Source of the DNA: Chenopodium formosanum | Lineage: Eukaryota; Streptophyta; Magnoliopsida; Caryophyllales; Amaranthaceae | Direction of reading: 5' to 3' | DNA: 64,000 nt | Assembly: GCA_024500155.1 (NCBI GenBank) | Contig: CM044872.1 | Span: 55,123,460 to 55,187,459 of the forward strand | Shown: piece by piece, positions 1 to 13,791 of the stretch | How the letters are laid out: every line of letters starts with the position of its first letter | How positions within the stretch are numbered: the stretch's first letter is position 1 | The notes under the pieces: generated by a model | What the model was told of the DNA's origin: nothing | Seen by the model: the letters and a program-made list of their open reading frames with translations, nothing else | Database searches by the model: none | Program-made: the position numbers and the translations under genes

Positions 1-1696
1 GAGAGGCTAAAATTAAAGAGAAGAAGAAAAGGTTGAATTGAAGAGGGGAGAAGATGAAGTGTTTAACAAAAGATTTATGAAAGATAAGGTAATAAAAAAT
101 GAAAAACATAAGACGACGTGTGACACATTGAGTTGGAAAAGAAGATAAAAAAGTGTAATAGGATAGTGACATTGTCTTTCCCGGTTTAAGTTTTTATATA
201 TGAAGTATAGATAGATTTGCTACTTGCTAGAATTGATCTAATGGAGTCATGGGTCTATTATGAAATCAATTAATTACGTCGTAATTAATAACCCTTTTTT
301 CCACAATTAAATGTCCCAATTTCCCCACTCCAAAAAAGAAAGTCCTGTTTTTTAAGATTAAAGGAGGCCTAATTCCCTAACAAATAATTACCACAAAATT
401 CAACAAAAATATAGCCTTACCCCTTACTAAAATATTTATAAATATAAAATAATAGGTATATAGGTTAAAAAAATAAATGTACTCAACAAAAACAGGTGTC
501 ATTAAAAAAATGTTCAACCAATATTCCAACAAAATAAATCAAGTTCAAGTGTTCAACAAATTAAAGCTTATCAAAAATACAATAAATAATGGAACACATC
601 CGTAAAGTGTATTGGTCATAAATTTGATTATATAACCTTGAGATCATGAACACAAATTCTTAACACTAAACCATATTAATTACTCGATAACGATAAAACC
701 CAATTCATGTTTAACTTTTACACAATGTCAAGACAGCAGTAAAACTGATAATTAGTACGAGTACAAATAATAATCATCCTAAGATATTCTTTCAAAACAA
801 AATTATCATCCTAAGATAAACTTTAAGTAGTCAATTTTCAAACACAACTTTATTCCCTCCACTCTTTCTACTATTTGGTCAGAATTTGACAAAACATACC
901 AGTACCTTTCTCATTGATTCATCAACGTTAAGTCCATTATTCACCTTCACATCTCTAAAATGATACTGTGAATAACCATGTCATTGTTTGAATAATCACA
1001 GTCATGAACCCTACATTTTGATTTCTAGGGAAAAAAGAGAGATGCAGAGCCCTATATATCGATTTTCGGGTTGAAAGTGATGTGCACAGCCCTGCGCTTA
1101 ATTGGGGATAAAGTGAGGTAGAAAAATAGTCCTCAATTTATAACATGCTCATAGGTTAATTTTTGAAATTACAAACTCTGATATAATCCCTTCAATTATA
1201 ACAAGTCAAGACTTTACCGATCAATGGTGCTCCCTAACCGGTGGGTGTCATCACGCATGCACACACATTGACTTGTGCATGACTCAATGCCATGACACAT
1301 CACATGTGAATTAAACATGCAACTGTGTGAGCCATCCTTGGGACCCCCAGGTGCATGAAATTATTTGGAGGTTTTTTTATTAGGATATTGAAGTTATAAA
1401 TGTCACCAACAAAGCTCTAATTTATATAACAGCTACTATAAATTTAAACTTTCCCGTAGTTAAACTGCAATCATGCTACTAAACAGACTAGTAATGATAC
1501 ATCACTTCAAATAAAATTGGCTGTAATTTTCTATTATATACATTTAAAAAGTCTGATGTGTGTGTACAATTGTTATAATAATTCTCTTCAACTAAGCAGG
1601 TGAGAACATAGAGGATCATGCTCCTACAATTGATATACATGTTGCAGCATGTTAAAAAATTGTGGGTTGTCAAAAAAAAAAACAAAACTACTACGC
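1..1696. other. Intergenic, no gene recognised
   Basis: This is AT-rich DNA with only short open frames. The part next to 1697 should include the 3' untranslated region of the minus-strand patatin-like gene. I see no recognisable protein, RNA gene or transposon end. Confidence 0.5.
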
Positions 1697-4600
1697 TCAG
1701 GGTTTCTCTTCCTGAAGTATCATATTCACTGGGTTCTCCTCTGCCCAAACAGCGGCATCTGAGTATCCAAACTCAAAGAGCTTGTCAAGCACATAATCAT
1801 CTGCTGGCTCAAGCGCCCAATTAAAAAGCTACAAACAATTACCATTAACTGAATCAGTTCTCCTACTAACTACTGTAATTAGAACTTACACCTAATCACA
1901 ATAAAGATGCAGTTGATCTTCTCTTTCTATCAATAAAGTACCTTGCTCGACATTTCTCTTAACAATAGCATAGAAGTATACAACTTTAAAAGCTTACCTG
2001 TCGAATAGTAAGTCTACTCTCGGGGTTTAAGTCTGGACTAATCCCAATGCCTTTCATTCGTATACTACTAGCAGGGAAGGCACAAACACGAACCTGCCAG
2101 TCACCCAATAAATAAAAAAGGGGAACCTGATTAATTATATTTAAGCAAATCAATATATATTTTTTTAAAAGGTCAGAATTGCTCTATTGAAACGGGTAAG
2201 GCATCCCCACCCTCATAGTGCCCCTAGTGGGGATTGACCCCCCAACCTTAAAATTAGAAGATAAAACTCCTATAGACTAAGCGATATCCTTGTATGATTC
2301 AGAACAACACGCCCAATTCTTAAATAGGCAGAAACCGTAGAATAAGACCCAACAATGCTAGTTCAACTAGGGGCACATTGACAAAGTAGCATTGGAGCCT
2401 GCGTGGTTTAGCCATGGCTCAGTGACAATGTAGCATGTACTCAAAATCCCCAAGGCAAAAACTATGTTCTCTCAGTTCCAAAACCTTACAGAGAGATCCT
2501 TCAATTTGAGAGCCAGGAGAACAATTCTACACAATTCCTTAGCTATAGTGCAATTCCAATGAACCTATTCCAATCAAGAAAATCCTTGACTGTAGTTAAG
2601 GGGTCAAAAGTTTGTTGCCAATATATTAGCATATTTCCTAGTCACCCATACAATCACCTACATCCTAAAATTCCCACATAACAGCTTTCCTATCCTTCTA
2701 TTCCTTAACATTCCAAAGATAATAACTGATACCCCCTATCATAAAATCATAATAACACTATTATTGTTACTCCTTCAAAGCAGCCCCTACTGACTGTCAA
2801 GTATACATCAATTCAGAATTTTCAATATATTATTCTAACAGTCCTCAATCCATGATTCTGCTACTACATTTCCAAGGAAATTTACCCAACAATATGACAA
2901 GCAATAGCCATGCAATAATAGTATCACCACATGGACATCAAAACACCAAGCAGAAAAAAGAGCACATAAAAGCATACCGTCTGAGGTGCAGATGTTGGTG
3001 GCATGAATAGTGTCAAACCTCCATCTATGCAAAGCCGGTTCCTAAACATAGTTGCTGGTCTTGGAGCAAGATAGCTGAAACCATATCAGATCGGTTTAGC
3101 ATTCCAACCGACAGAGAATCAGGATTATGAGAAAATGTCATATGTTACTTACCCAGGAATAAAGGAAGAGGTGAACAATGCATTGATGAGATCTTCATTG
3201 GAGTCAAACTGATCTATCAGCAGCCCCCTAGGTCTCCATACAATTTGTGTTATAGCCACTGTGGATTACAAAGAAACATCATTGATTATAGAGGTAAACA
3301 ACCATTTTGTAAGCAGTCAAACAAACTTAACAAACAGCAAGATTTTCACCGAGATGGGGAAACCATCAGCATCCTAAGGCTACACTACAAGATGTTTTCT
3401 GCTCGGAATAGATAAGAGAAATCTAGAACAGTGTGCATATCTACTCCACTACATGGACCAAGTTCCCTAGTTCAACTATTCAAGGCTGGAGTGAAACTTC
3501 AATTTTATCATAAGTCTTACAACCTTACTGACACAAGTCTAGCTACATGCCTACATAATAATTTTATGTTTTCCAATCAGTCAACTATTTTTAATAGGTT
3601 ATCACAAGCCCAGGGCCCCAGGAACTTGATCGAGAAACGAGGGGGTGATAAAAGAAAATCAAGGCCAAGGTGCAATCCCTACTTGACAAGAGTGAGTAAA
3701 GTAAAGGAGGCAACACTGCCTCACCAAATCACAGCCTAAACAAACAAAACCAAGTAAAAATTTACAACTATAGACAGGAGGTACATTCTTACCTCGCACT
3801 CGCCCATTGCACCTGGTAAAAGCATCTTCTGGAAGAACCTTTTGTAATACATCTCTAAGAACAGCCTGAACAGAAAATTTCAATAAAATAATTAAAATCT
3901 TCAACTGCAATTAATGATAATCTATCAATGACTTTGAACCAGCAGAAATTAAAAACACAAACAATTTGAGTTCAATTTCACAATATACAGTCCCCTTTTT
4001 TTTATCGAGAACCTAGTTATCAAAATTTATTTGTTTGAATACAAATCATCTTCAAAAGGAATGAAACAGTAATAGGACAAAATACTTAACCTGTGATGAA
4101 CTAAAAATATACTCCTAATAAATTTATTTTAGGAAGTGTGTATACCCCAAGTCGAAATGCTGTTCCATTTGTCCGGCAATCTTCAGCCAAAATTTTGGTA
4201 GCCAGTAAAGCATCCTGCATGCTGCTTCCAGAGGCAATCACTGCACAAACAATGGCACCAGCTGACGAACCAGCTAAAGGTGTTGTTTCCTGTTCTAAGC
4301 AAATATAAAGGAAAAAGCATCTAGTTATTGAATAAAAATAGAAGTCAAAGCAGCAATTTTCAAGTCAAAGCAGCAATTTCCAAAAGATGATTTGATCAGA
4401 TTGATGTACAAAGTTACACATAATGAGTAATGACAGAAAGCCGTTAATACACACAGATATTCCCGTCCTACAATGCAACTGCCCAAAAATGAGCATATAC
4501 TAGGGCCTGCCCAGAACCACAGAAGTAAATCACAATTTCAGAGACTTAAAACCAAAAGCATATAGTGGAGGGACAGTAGTTGACAGACACCATGCTTTGA

Positions 4601-7109
4601 TACATTATGAACCTCAATCTTTATAAAGACGATGTTAGACTGAGGACAAATTGTACTCCAATTTTAAAATCAAAATTTAGCTTTGACCATTGTTTGCATA
4701 AATATATAATACTAAATAATGTAAACAAAATGAAAATGCTTTTCAGATATATCTACAGATGTTAATTTGATATTATAAATCAAAAAATAATTTGACTTAG
4801 TTCTGGTCTAAATTAGTCAGCTATTATGAACAAAATCATATGTGGTAAACTAATTTAAAAAGGGGGCAGAATTTCCAAATCAAGAAATAAATACTGCTTC
4901 AGTAAATATGCACACCAGGTAACCAGACGTCCAGACTTCTATGATTTTTAAGTAATTGACCATTTAATATGATTGATGAATGATGCATTGTTTCAAATAA
5001 TATTATTGAATTCAACAATCCAAAATTCTGCACATTTCTTTCACCAGTTGTTACCAGAACAATTTCTCAATCAACATAGATAAAAGGTGTTAAATGGTGT
5101 TTTGGTGTAAAAAGAGGAAAGGTTATGCTGTTTTCAATACCTTAAATGATAAGCTGTTTCTTCAAATCGAGATATGGGGAAGACATCCACATTCCATAAT
5201 CCTCTATTCCAAAAAGTAGTTAGGAGAGTCAATCTTATAGAGTGAAATGACTGAAATCTCAGTATCTTTCACCAAACAGTTACTGATCTTTAACTAGTAA
5301 TCCTACCCTAATTATATTTACACTCTTCACAAAAGCTATCAAATAACAGTATAAGTTCAAACTAGCAGAGTTCTTAGACAGTAGTGGTTTTTTTTTCTTT
5401 CTAATCCAAGTCGAGGAGGGTGTTCATTGCTCCACTCTAATAAGTAGAACATAGTAGAAAGAGGAATATATCAATATATTACATCACAGAAACTTCCCCT
5501 AGAACACATAAGCTAAAGCACCTAGTGACAAGCACTGACAAAGAAACACAATAAGCTCATTAATCTACATGCTTTTCATGAAGAAAACAGACCCCTTTTA
5601 TATCTTCTAGAACATGAATCCCAGGCTTCAATTACAGAAACATTCAATGCATGCATAAACTTGATACTGTTTTTATCTCTAAAACACAATCATGTACCCA
5701 ACCTAAGCTTAAAAGCATTTAAGCAATAGCAACTCATTTGAAAGCTTCAGCACATATAATTCTATTTTATCACAACGACGCTAATGTCTAACATGTTGAG
5801 ATATATACTGTGGACTTGCTACCCCAAACCTCCATGATGAACAATCCTCTAAATTCGTAGGTGTTCAACAGCCCACCAATCATTTATCATGTAACTGCCT
5901 AACGGAAAAACAATGCTTGACATCTTCATGAATTTGTTCACACCATTACTCCCTCCCCTCCCTCCCTATATCAAACCGACCATAGACGCCTATACAAGTT
6001 ATAGGCAAATAAAACCCTTCAATTCCATCATATCTATTTTCCTGAGCAATCTCCTCGAGAGCTCGAGTCACTGTCAGATACTAATTTTATCAACAATGAC
6101 ATTCCAACAACACATTAATGACATCACCGAAAAGGTACCTTTGCAAATGACCTAGCTATAAATTCACATTATTCAACTTCCTCCATATCCAATTATTCCA
6201 ATCAAACATCAAACAGAGACACTGCCCAACAATTGTTTAGTCAGTAGATAAGAAATCAAACAAAAACAAAGCCAAAACAATTTGGGGTCGGCTAACATGA
6301 ATCGGTATAAAGAACCATCCTCGAAAATAACCAAATCAAACAAAAACAAAAAATTAATAAACACGATAAATAGAAAGAGAAAGAATTCAACAAAATACCT
6401 TGATATAACCCTTTTCAATAAGGAATTGAGCAACTCCAAGATGATAAGGAAACAAAAGCCCAGCAGCAGAGAAGCTAAACCCAGGACTAGTCACCAAATT
6501 CCGTCGCTTTTCCTCCTCAACATCCTTCTCTCTCTGTTCCCAAACAACCTCAGGCTCCAATGAATCCTCAATCACCTTCACAATTCTCTCTCCACTTTCC
6601 GACTTCTCACCGGAAACTTCCCTCAAAATCGTCGATTCTTCATCCATCAAAACCGTCGTATTCTCCCCCAAACTCTTAATTTTCCCACTAAAATTAATCA
6701 AACGAGAAGCAATCCCCAGAAAAATCTCTCCAGTAGCAACCCCAAATGACCGTTTCGATGGGAAAGACAGAAGATCGTTTTCTCCTCCTCCACCTTCGTC
6801 TGGTTGCTGTAATGGCGGTTCCGGTGGTGGGTCTTCGTCAGTTTCGATCGGAGATTGATTGGAATTGGAACAAATTGGGGAAGATTTGAAAGTGCGAAGA
6901 AGATTGAGGGATTTGGAAATGTTGATATTTTGGGGTTTGTGAAATTTAGGGTTAGGGTTGAAATTGGAATGTGGGGAGGAGAGAAAAGGGGGAGAGTGAG
7001 AGGTGTAGAGAGAGGAGAGAGAAAATGAGGAAGGTGCAGTCATGGCGGAAGAAGAGGGATGACGAAGGAAGTTGGTGGTTTGGCGGTATAATAGGCTTTG
7101 CATTTGCAT
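1697..7109 (-). CDS. Patatin-like phospholipase domain protein, probably plastid-targeted
   Basis: Serine lipid acyl hydrolase of the patatin/PNPLA fold. Seven exons join with matching phases: 7109-6399, 4289-4146, 3865-3793, 3258-3153, 3074-2978, 2093-1998 and 1828-1697, giving 452 residues. The N-terminus is rich in Ser, Pro and Asn with few acidic residues and looks like a chloroplast transit peptide; a second in-frame Met at residue 23 is another possible start. The catalytic part starts near residue 208 with an oxyanion-loop stretch (AGLLFPYHLG) that resembles the ATGL-like rather than the classical patatin form. The nucleophile elbow GSSAG follows at 244-248 (Ser246) and the dyad Asp in DGG at 362-364. 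It looks like the Arabidopsis At1g33270 type of plastid lipase (from memory). The substrate cannot be read from the sequence. All catalytic residues are present and the gene looks intact. Confidence 0.9.
2160..2295 (-). repeat. Possible tRNA-derived SINE-like remnant in an intron
   Basis: A T/A-rich end is followed by a stretch that, read on the minus strand, contains a box-B-like GGGGTCAATCCCC. It lies in an intron of the patatin-like gene. Similar phrases occur near 50,150-50,220 and 57,785-57,860. No clear A box or target duplication was found. Confidence 0.25.
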
Positions 7110-7840
7110 TGCTTTGCTTGCCTCTTCTTCAACCGTTACTTTTTTTTCTTTGTTCTATTTGATTCTCCAAAGTAACGGGGCGTTTTGGTGGATGGTCCGT
7201 ATGAGTGATATCCATCCCGGTTTCTAAAAGTCAAAATGAGATTATCGACCATACCTAGGGCTTGTTCTCATTTAATGAACTGAGTTGAATTGAACTAAAC
7301 TGAACTGAATTGTTTTTGAGAGAAGAAAATTAGGAATTGAATTGGACCGAATTGAACTAAAGTGAATTGAGTTGAACTGAACTGAAATTAAGCTGAAAAG
7401 AACAAACCCCCTAATGTGCCTTTGATAATACACGGGATATTGATAGTTTATTTTTTTTTCATTGTTTTCACTATGAGATAATTGAATTTTAACAAGTAAT
7501 ATAACAACGAACTAATAATATTTAGTTTATGTAACTAATACCATAAAATAACATAAATCGATTACAGTATACTAAAAATGGAAGTGAATCAAATATATAG
7601 TGTACACACTATAAGTGAATCAGAAGTATACACAATGTCATAAGGATCTCTTTCCATTCAAGTTGACCAAAACATCCATTAAAATTATGCACCACTTATA
7701 TAATACACTCCTACACCACAATGAAAAGGCAAAATCTTCCGAGACGTCATAAACACAAATATTTTTATTCCCTTATTCTTGCACTAGGATAGTAAAATCT
7801 AATATTAGCTCTTCTAATCTTGCTGTACATTGAAATTAGT

Positions 7841-7871
<31 letters not shown>

Positions 7872-8429
7872 ATTTTTTTTTTTTTTTTTAGTGTCAATTC
7901 ATTGCTAGAAATTTGAAGTTAATTCTATTCTAACAAAAATCAATCTCACATTGGTAATTCTTTAACAAGTTTTATTAACACTTTTTTCCTTCACTAAAAG
8001 CTCCATTCTCACCAAATGTTCAATTAAACCGTTCATGTTTAACAATTATGTATAAAGAATTTAGATAATCTCTCATCTCTCATCTAATAAGATGATACAA
8101 ATCTAATTTATGTTTATATTTATATTTATGTTGTGCTCATTATCATGTTATAATAAATACTTGTTATAAGTTTTGTATAACATCAAATCAATTACTTATG
8201 AATTATATAATCTCGGGTGCACCCAAGAAATTGCACGCTCGCAATCACACCCTTAAAATAAATTCCCTTCTAGATCCATCAAACCACCACCAATTAACAA
8301 ATTGACACTAGACATATGTTCCTGACTTCTTACTCAACCTCACTTCTCAAGTCACTCACTGAACAACTAATTTATTTTTTAGTTTGGTGGGCAAATCAAA
8401 CCATACCAAACCCACATCAAGCTTTCGCC
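7110..8429. promoter_or_regulatory. Shared 5' region of two divergent genes
   Basis: The patatin-like gene (minus) and the TMEM87-type gene (plus) diverge from this 1.3-kb interval, so it should hold both promoters. It contains a CTGAA-type MITE (about 7258-7410), a T run of about 26 at 7841-7866 and a second T-rich block to 7889. An in-frame ATG at 8316 lies 114 bases upstream of the preferred start at 8430. No specific promoter element can be assigned. Confidence 0.45.
7258..7410. mobile_element. Tourist-like MITE of the CTGAA-repeat family, decayed
   Basis: It begins GGGCTTGTTCTCA and ends with the rough inverse AAAGAACAAACCCC. The body is imperfect repeats of TGAACTGAA/TGAATTGAA around a short AGAGAAGAAAATTAGGA core. 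It belongs with the copies at 30902-31118, 31967-32193 and 50432-50592 but is the most diverged, so its flanking duplication is unclear. Confidence 0.6.
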
Positions 8430-11400
8430 ATGGAAATCGGGATCCATGATCTTAAACATCCCCTTTCTTTCTCTCTCCTAAAACTCCCAAATTTCATACT
8501 ACTACTAACAATAACTATACTATTTTCTTCACATTTTCAATTCTCAAATGCTTCAATTCACACTTATGACCGACAAATTTTCAGTGAAGTCGGCAATTCT
8601 TACCTTCTTGCTGGTGGCAGTGAAGCTATTCGTGCTTCTCGTTCTTCCTTTTCTTCTCCCATTTCAACGCGTATCGTTTCTCACTCTCTTAATGATGGTT
8701 CCTCATTTATTCGGTATTGTTCTCTCTCCCTTGATCGATCTGTGGATACCCATTTGTTTGTTTGTCCTAAATTTTTGATTTTGTGAACTGTGTTTGTTTG
8801 TGATTGATTTTTAGGGGTTAAAGTTTGGATCTTGGTTTATGTTTATGCTGTTTGAATCTATTTCTTATTGGTTGCATAATTGTGATGTTATTGCGATAAT
8901 TTGAGAAATGTATAATGTGTAAATGTCAATGTGAAATTGTATTGTGTATTGAAAGAGGGGGGGGGGGGGGGGATAAATCTATTAAATCGAATCTTTCCGT
9001 CTAGATGAAGCTATTTTATTTTATATGGGAGGAACATAGACAATGAGGTTAGCTAAAGAGTGGAGATTGTTTGGTTATTTATGTTGATTGGAATGGGTAG
9101 GGAATCATAGGCAGGAAATGAGTTAACTTTCCTGTTGTAGGATTTGATAGTGATTTGAGTGGAATCCTTCTTTCGATTAGCTAATACGGAGTATAAAAGA
9201 ATTGGAAATTATCGTGTGTTCGGAAAACATGGATGGAGGGAAGGGGAGAGGAGGAGGAGTAGACTGTCCTTGTTTGGAAAAGTTTCTCAAGCATTTGAAG
9301 GATTTGGTTTATTAATAGAGGAAGGAAATGTAACGTAAATATTATAATGAAGCCTTTCCTGTCAATGTATTTCTATACGTAAACTTAAACCAAATCAAAG
9401 GAAAGGGATACTTTTTATTCCTTCTTATTTGATCAATTCCTTCCTGCCAAGCGAAAGGGAGAAGACTTATCTTCCTCCTTCCATGAAAGAAATGTGATGG
9501 AATTACAATCTAGAGGAAGGAAGATTTGAATAGTATTGATTTATATCCATGCTACTGAAAGAAGAATGACAATTAGAAACTTTTTGCTTGTCATTCAGGC
9601 TACCAAGTTATCCAAGGTAGAGTTCCCACAAGAGCCATAACCCCTTAAAAGTTTTTAATTCTATTATCTTTAGGAGTTCGGAGAGTGATGCTTGATAAAT
9701 AATTTAAATCAAGCTATAATTTGAAGTTACCATGCTTGGGAAGAACTTTGAGTATGTGTCAATGTATGTTGCACCAATATGAAGAGCTTCAGAACTTATA
9801 TTGTTTGCCTTTTGCATGATTTGATCTTTGTTGCCATCTCCAAAAAAAAGTTATTATGCTTATTCCTTGTCTCTTTGTAAAAGCATAAAGAAGCTTCTCC
9901 CTGGCTAGTAGTAGTGTAATACAATTATACAATCATCTGATATTAGTCATTTTGTCTAGATTTGAGAATATCACATTCTGGAGAAGTAAGGAAGCTGCTA
10001 AAAAACTATCAAACACGGAACATGGCTCTGGACTTGTGCAAATTGTGATTTTTGAAGCAGCTGATCGTGATGATATTGGTGGTTCTGCTTATGGTGGGCA
10101 GAGGTCTATTTGCTGCACCCCTGATCTTGCTAAACTTGAAGGATGTAAGCAAGGGGAAGTCATAAAAATACGATCATCTACAGATAAAAATTGGCCTGTG
10201 ATTTTAAATGTGAAGTTTAAAGGGCGTTCTTTAAAAACTAGGATGCGTCGGCAAGAGGTGTACGTTACAAAGACAGGAATGTACAACTTGTTCTTCATTT
10301 CTTGTGACCCAGAGTTGAAAGGACTAGTTATGAATGGGAAGACCGTTTGGAAAAATCCTGATGGCTACTTACCTGGTAGAATGGCCCCATCCATGAAATT
10401 CTATGTTTTCATGTCTCTGGCCTACCTGGTGCTCAGCTCAATATGGTTTTTTCAGTATCACAGATTCTGGAATGAAGTACTTCAACTTCAACACTGCATC
10501 ACAGCAGTTGTTGTCCTTGGATTGTTGGAAATGTTCTTTTGGTATCTTGATTATGCTAATTTCAACAGCACAGGCATTAGACCTGTTGTACTTACAACTT
10601 GGGTTGTAACTCTTGGAGCTGCAAGAAGAACACTTTCACGTCTACTTATTCTTTCATTATCAATGGGTTATGGTGTGGTGCGGCCTACTCTTGGTGGTCT
10701 TACCTACAAGGTGCTGGTTATTGGGGCAACTTACTTCCTGGCAACTGAACTGCTAAACATTACAGAGTATGTGGGCACTGTTAATGATGTATCAGGAAGA
10801 GCAAGAATACTTCTTGTCCTTCCTGATTCATTCCTGGATGCTTTTCTAATCTTGTGGATTTTTACTTCTCTTTCAAAGACTCTGGAACAGCTACAGGTTT
10901 GTTGCAGTTTTTTGCATGATTTTTTTTTGGTTGCTCGGTTTTTGTTTATGAATCCATGTAGCCAGCTTCTTCTAGTGGGATAAAGCTTGTATCTGGTTTG
11001 TTATGTTAGTAGTAGGGAAGATTAATATGGTGAGTGAGCTCATAACTATTGCATAGACTCAATTTCATTTCCATTGGATTGAGATTAGGGACCAATATTG
11101 CATTCCTATGGCCCACACCTGCCCCCCTCTTCCCTCCTAAATTGATGCTTTCTCAAGAATCTTGCTACCCTTGTCATACAATCTGCATAGAAGCTCTAAA
11201 TGCAGCTAAAAAATTTCCCTCCTTTTATGTGTTGCTTCCAGTAAATTGTGGTTTTTTGCCTTATTTTTCTAGGTTAGTCAGAATAAGCCTTGCTGGAAGT
11301 GATGGTTTCTTATTAGACTAGAAATTTGTTTTCAGGTGAAACGAAGCTCTGTGAAGTTGGATATCTACAGGAAGTTCTCGAATGCATTGGCCGTTTCAGT

Positions 11401-11705
11401 GATTGCTTCTGTTGCATGGATAGTATACGAGGTATGTTTTAAGTTTATAATAATAGACATAAAAAGGTATATGGTCAATAAAGTTCTGTATCTTGATTAG
11501 TGTATAAAATGAGGAAGATTTTCTGGTGCCTGCATGATATTATGGCCTCTGAAATCTATTTATGTGGAATTTAGGCCTCTAGGGAGATAAAGATGCACGT
11601 ATCTAGTCTAGGGAGATAGAAGAAGTCTGTGAGAGATCTATTCCGAGTAACTTTTTCAACTTCAGGGAATATGAGCACTTGCTTAAAGAGTAATGTAGAA
11701 CTACT

Positions 11706-11739
<34 letters not shown>

Positions 11740-12685
11740 CAGACGTAGTACAAGATTACAAGTAGCAATGCAATAATATTGAAAGAACACTATTCTGATG
11801 GAATAGTCTTATCTAATTGTGTTTTGTTTGTAGATCTATCATGGCCATTGTAGGGCAAATAATGTATTGGATATGTAAAAAATATACCTTCTGACAAGGG
11901 CTAGAAAAGGAAAACATTAGATATGACTCGTATGCGTTAGAAGTAGATCTCTCTAAAGAAAAGTGAAATGATGCTTTCTGGATGTCTTTTGCATTTAAGT
12001 ATCACCGGAAAAGAAAATAAAGAGGTTAGTATTGATCATGTTTTAGTTTGGGTCATAAAAGGTATGACCTTACAATTAACAGATCAGTGCTTTTATAACA
12101 TCATTTCTCTGCTTAGTTGATTTTTGGGATGTGGCTACTGCCCTGTTGCAAATATACTTATTCTGGTAATTTGACTCTTACAGGTGTATTTTAAGGCTAC
12201 AGATCCTTTTAATGAGCGGTGGCAGAGTGCTTGGATCATCACTGCTTTCTGGGACATTCTGGGTTTTGCAGTGTTATGCATTATTTGCTATTTATGGGCT
12301 CCATCTCAGAGTTCTCAAAGGTAAGATGAACTGTATTTATTAAGGTGTAATCTTGTGAAGCACCTCTCCTCATCTGGAAACTGCCGGCTGAGCTGAATTT
12401 GTGAATATTTGTTTTTGACATTGAATCAAGAATAACTTGTGCTCTTGGTCATTAGCAATTTTGTTACTAGCCTACAGCACTAAATCGTGCTTTTCTCTTT
12501 ACAGGTATGCTTATTCAGATGGAGTTGGAGAGGAATTTAATGACGAGGAAGTACAATCACTAACTAAAGGGAAATCTGGGGGTGATATCAGTTTGGTAAA
12601 GCAAGGGCAGGATGCGACAATTGGTGGAAATGATGATGTTTATGATTCAGAAGAAGAAGATAATCAGCCTAGTAAGGGTGAGTAG
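8430..12685 (+). CDS. Lung seven-transmembrane receptor family / TMEM87-GOST-like membrane protein
   Basis: Golgi/endomembrane protein with a luminal GOLD-like domain followed by seven membrane helices; plant members are often listed as candidate GPCR-like proteins. Exons: 8430-8713, 9960-10896, 11336-11431, 12184-12320 and 12505-12685, all phase-consistent, giving 544 residues. An N-terminal hydrophobic segment (about 17-35) is a signal peptide, so the ATG at 8430 is preferred over the in-frame ATG at 8316, which would put 38 residues ahead of it. The luminal part spans about 43-240. Hydrophobic helices start near 242, 272, 303, 320, 343, 378 and 424, and a further segment near 457-477 is the last; exact boundaries are uncertain. 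The acidic C-terminal tail, rich in Asp and Glu, would face the cytosol. The 1.2-kb first intron carries a G15 run near 8957-8972. A role in Golgi trafficking is known only for animal relatives. Confidence 0.9.
11708..11739. repeat. Poly-T tract, 32 bases
   Basis: An uninterrupted T run inside intron 3 of the TMEM87-type gene. Its length is likely to vary and to be error-prone in an assembly. Confidence 0.8.
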
Positions 12686-13791
12686 TGAGCAGTCTGAGCA
12701 CTAAAGGAAGGAATGCATTACAGTAAATTGGGAATTTTGCTTTGACTTCAACCTGTAGGAATTTGTTGAAGAAGCTTTTAGAATTTGGTTGATAGATGCC
12801 ATTTAAAGATATACAATTCTCGTCAGAATTCTTGGGTTATATAGCAAGAGGTACATATCAAGGAGTGTGCAAGGCATTATCCCAGTGCCAAATTGCCAAT
12901 ACAAAAAAGAAGTTGGCTCCAACAAATGCTATTCTGTAATCTTGTATCAGAGGTTTAACCATTAAACCACATAGGAGGTGCCCTAGGCAATTTTGATTGC
13001 CTCTCATGTATGTATGTTTGTTATTGTTATTATTTTTTTTCTCATCTATTTTTGCCCTCTTCATCCCACAACATATTTGTTTGATTACATGTATAACATT
13101 CAATTTTATTGATTGGCATTGCTTTACCTCATCTTTAATACTAAACTCAGTTCTACATGACCCTGTCCACTATGTGGTTTTGATTAGTTAATGTATATAT
13201 CAAGCAACCAAAACGAGAAGATATTGAATCCAGCCCCAACTGGGGGGAAAAAATATCAAAACCCTCCCTAACCTTTATCAATTCAGGAGAAAGTACCTCG
13301 AGAAAACAGGGGTTTGGTCTGAGCTGGTGATTTGTTATAGTTAATTTATGCATTTTAGTAAACAAAATTACAAAATACTACCAAGGGCGGTATGATCTGG
13401 ATTATACTGCAAGCTCTGAGCCTTAATTAGTAAATTTATCAAATAATTCATTACAGAGTACAAAACAATTGCCAAATAAAGCTCTACAGGAAAACATGGT
13501 GGATTGTAAAGTGTAAACCCTTCATTCTACCTTCCCCAATTCGGTCAGCAAGTCCTGCAACTGCTTGCACTTACAAAACAACAGGTCAACTAATAAGTAC
13601 TCGTAAAAATTACAGGCTGCTGTAGCCAAAACTGTTCTGAGGTCTCATCAAATTCTCTGATACAATTGTAAATGAAGTATATGCCACCAAAACACAAGGA
13701 TCTACAGAATAATACAACAATTTAGTCAATAAATCCTTTATAAACACATTGAAAATATGGCTACTGAAAGTGAGCAAAATGCAAGATGTTC
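12686..13791. other. Interval between convergent genes
   Basis: It holds the 3' regions of the TMEM87-type gene (plus) and of bS21c (minus), which converge here. No further open frame or transposon end is convincing. Confidence 0.5.
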